This document shows, piece by piece, positions 63,802-64,000 of a stretch of 64,000 nt of DNA. The stretch's first letter is position 1; each line of letters opens with the position of its first letter. Where the stretch lies: contig NZ_HE997626.1 of assembly GCF_000312385.1 (NCBI RefSeq), positions 421,206-485,205 of the forward strand. The letters run 5' to 3'. Below the pieces are notes generated by a model. The model was not told the origin of the DNA. It was given only the letters and a program-made list of their open reading frames with translations, and searched no databases. The position numbers were made by a program, and so were the translations under genes. This stretch comes from Tsukamurella sp. 1534 (GTDB taxonomy: Bacteria > Actinomycetota > Actinomycetes > Mycobacteriales > Mycobacteriaceae).

Positions 63802-64000
63802 ATGACCTTTTCCGGCCGTTACGACGGTGGCGCTCTGTCCGACATCGAACTCGCGGCCGAGATCGCCGACGGCGCGGGCCGCATCCTGCAGTCCATCCGG
63901 CACGGATCGCTGCTGGAGGACGGCCTGCTCGGCGATACCGGGGACCGCCTCGCGCAGGCGTGGATCGCGCGGGTGCTGCACCGGCACCGCCCGCACGACG
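63802..64000 (+). CDS. cysQ: CysQ-like 3'(2'),5'-bisphosphate nucleotidase, N-terminal part
   Basis: The first 66 codons before the window edge (TFSGRYDGGALSDIELAAEIADGAGRILQSIRHGSLLEDGLLGDTGDRLAQAWIARVLHRHRPHD) match the N-terminus of CysQ of the mycobacterial type, which hydrolyses PAP made during sulfur assimilation. The catalytic magnesium site lies beyond the edge. It is divergent from the Fpg-family gene. Confidence 0.75.
   Translation, partial: MTFSGRYDGGALSDIELAAEIADGAGRILQSIRHGSLLEDGLLGDTGDRLAQAWIARVLHRHRPHD

Overview
The window is about 70% GC and is packed with genes on both strands. It reads as a chromosomal segment of a mycolic-acid actinobacterium (order Mycobacteriales). The gene families (MprA, a Rv0954-like DUF5336 protein, a Rv0955-like DUF6350 protein, intracellular AroQ chorismate mutase, zinc-independent ribosomal paralogues with Mrf, a Rv2498c-Rv2502c-like leucine cluster) and much of the gene order match the Mycobacterium tuberculosis Rv0944-Rv0981 backbone. 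My best guess at genus is Tsukamurella or a close relative. That is inference from gene content, not from a database match.

Layout. 1-431: N-terminal part of the MprA response regulator. 432-6185: the repeat-rich part of the window. Three copies of a 130-bp palindromic element and several tandem repeats surround a nuclease-like gene, a TRIC-type channel, rpmF, and a divergent Zur-type locus (L31B-Mrf versus L28-L33-S14-S18) that supplies zinc-free ribosomal proteins. 6186-13333: AEC transporter, histone-H1-like Lys/Ala/Pro-rich protein, DUF1707 protein, a MoxR-vWA pair and a SCO6745-family protein. 13376-15560: a divergent SRPBCC/ArsR pair and a second nuclease-like gene lying between 65-bp palindromes. 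15576-21461: class II aldolase-like protein, purN-purH, DUF6350 and DUF5336 membrane proteins. 21519-25846: LysR/MFS pair and sucCD. 26212-30481: small secreted proteins and lipoproteins.

30497-40848: a nine-gene catabolic block (acetoacetyl-CoA synthetase, acyl-CoA synthetase, CitE-type lyase, MaoC hydratase, isovaleryl-CoA-type dehydrogenase, methylcrotonyl-CoA carboxylase alpha and beta, TetR) consistent with leucine and itaconate breakdown. 40849-43373: MgtC behind a structured leader with a small upstream ORF, then an M23 peptidase. 43455-49843: PcrA/UvrD1, a large Ala-rich secreted protein and a GT-C-like membrane protein. 49843-58618: chorismate mutase, a FAD monooxygenase/TetR pair, an aldehyde dehydrogenase, pgi, an SDR, and the YczE/MocR pair. 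58788-64000: DoxX, an iron-uptake operon (EfeUO fusion and EfeB) behind an IdeR-like box, an Fpg-family glycosylase, and the start of CysQ.

The most unusual material is in the first 16 kb. Two paralogous proteins, each with a winged-helix AbiEi-like N-terminus and a DUF559/PD-(D/E)XK-like C-terminus, each sit between two copies of a palindromic repeat, with a different repeat family at each gene. Each also has the same duplicated 13-bp motif (CTGTGGAT followed by RACCG or ACCCG) 57-60 nt upstream of its start. I see no prophage, insertion-sequence transposase, CRISPR array, tRNA or rRNA.
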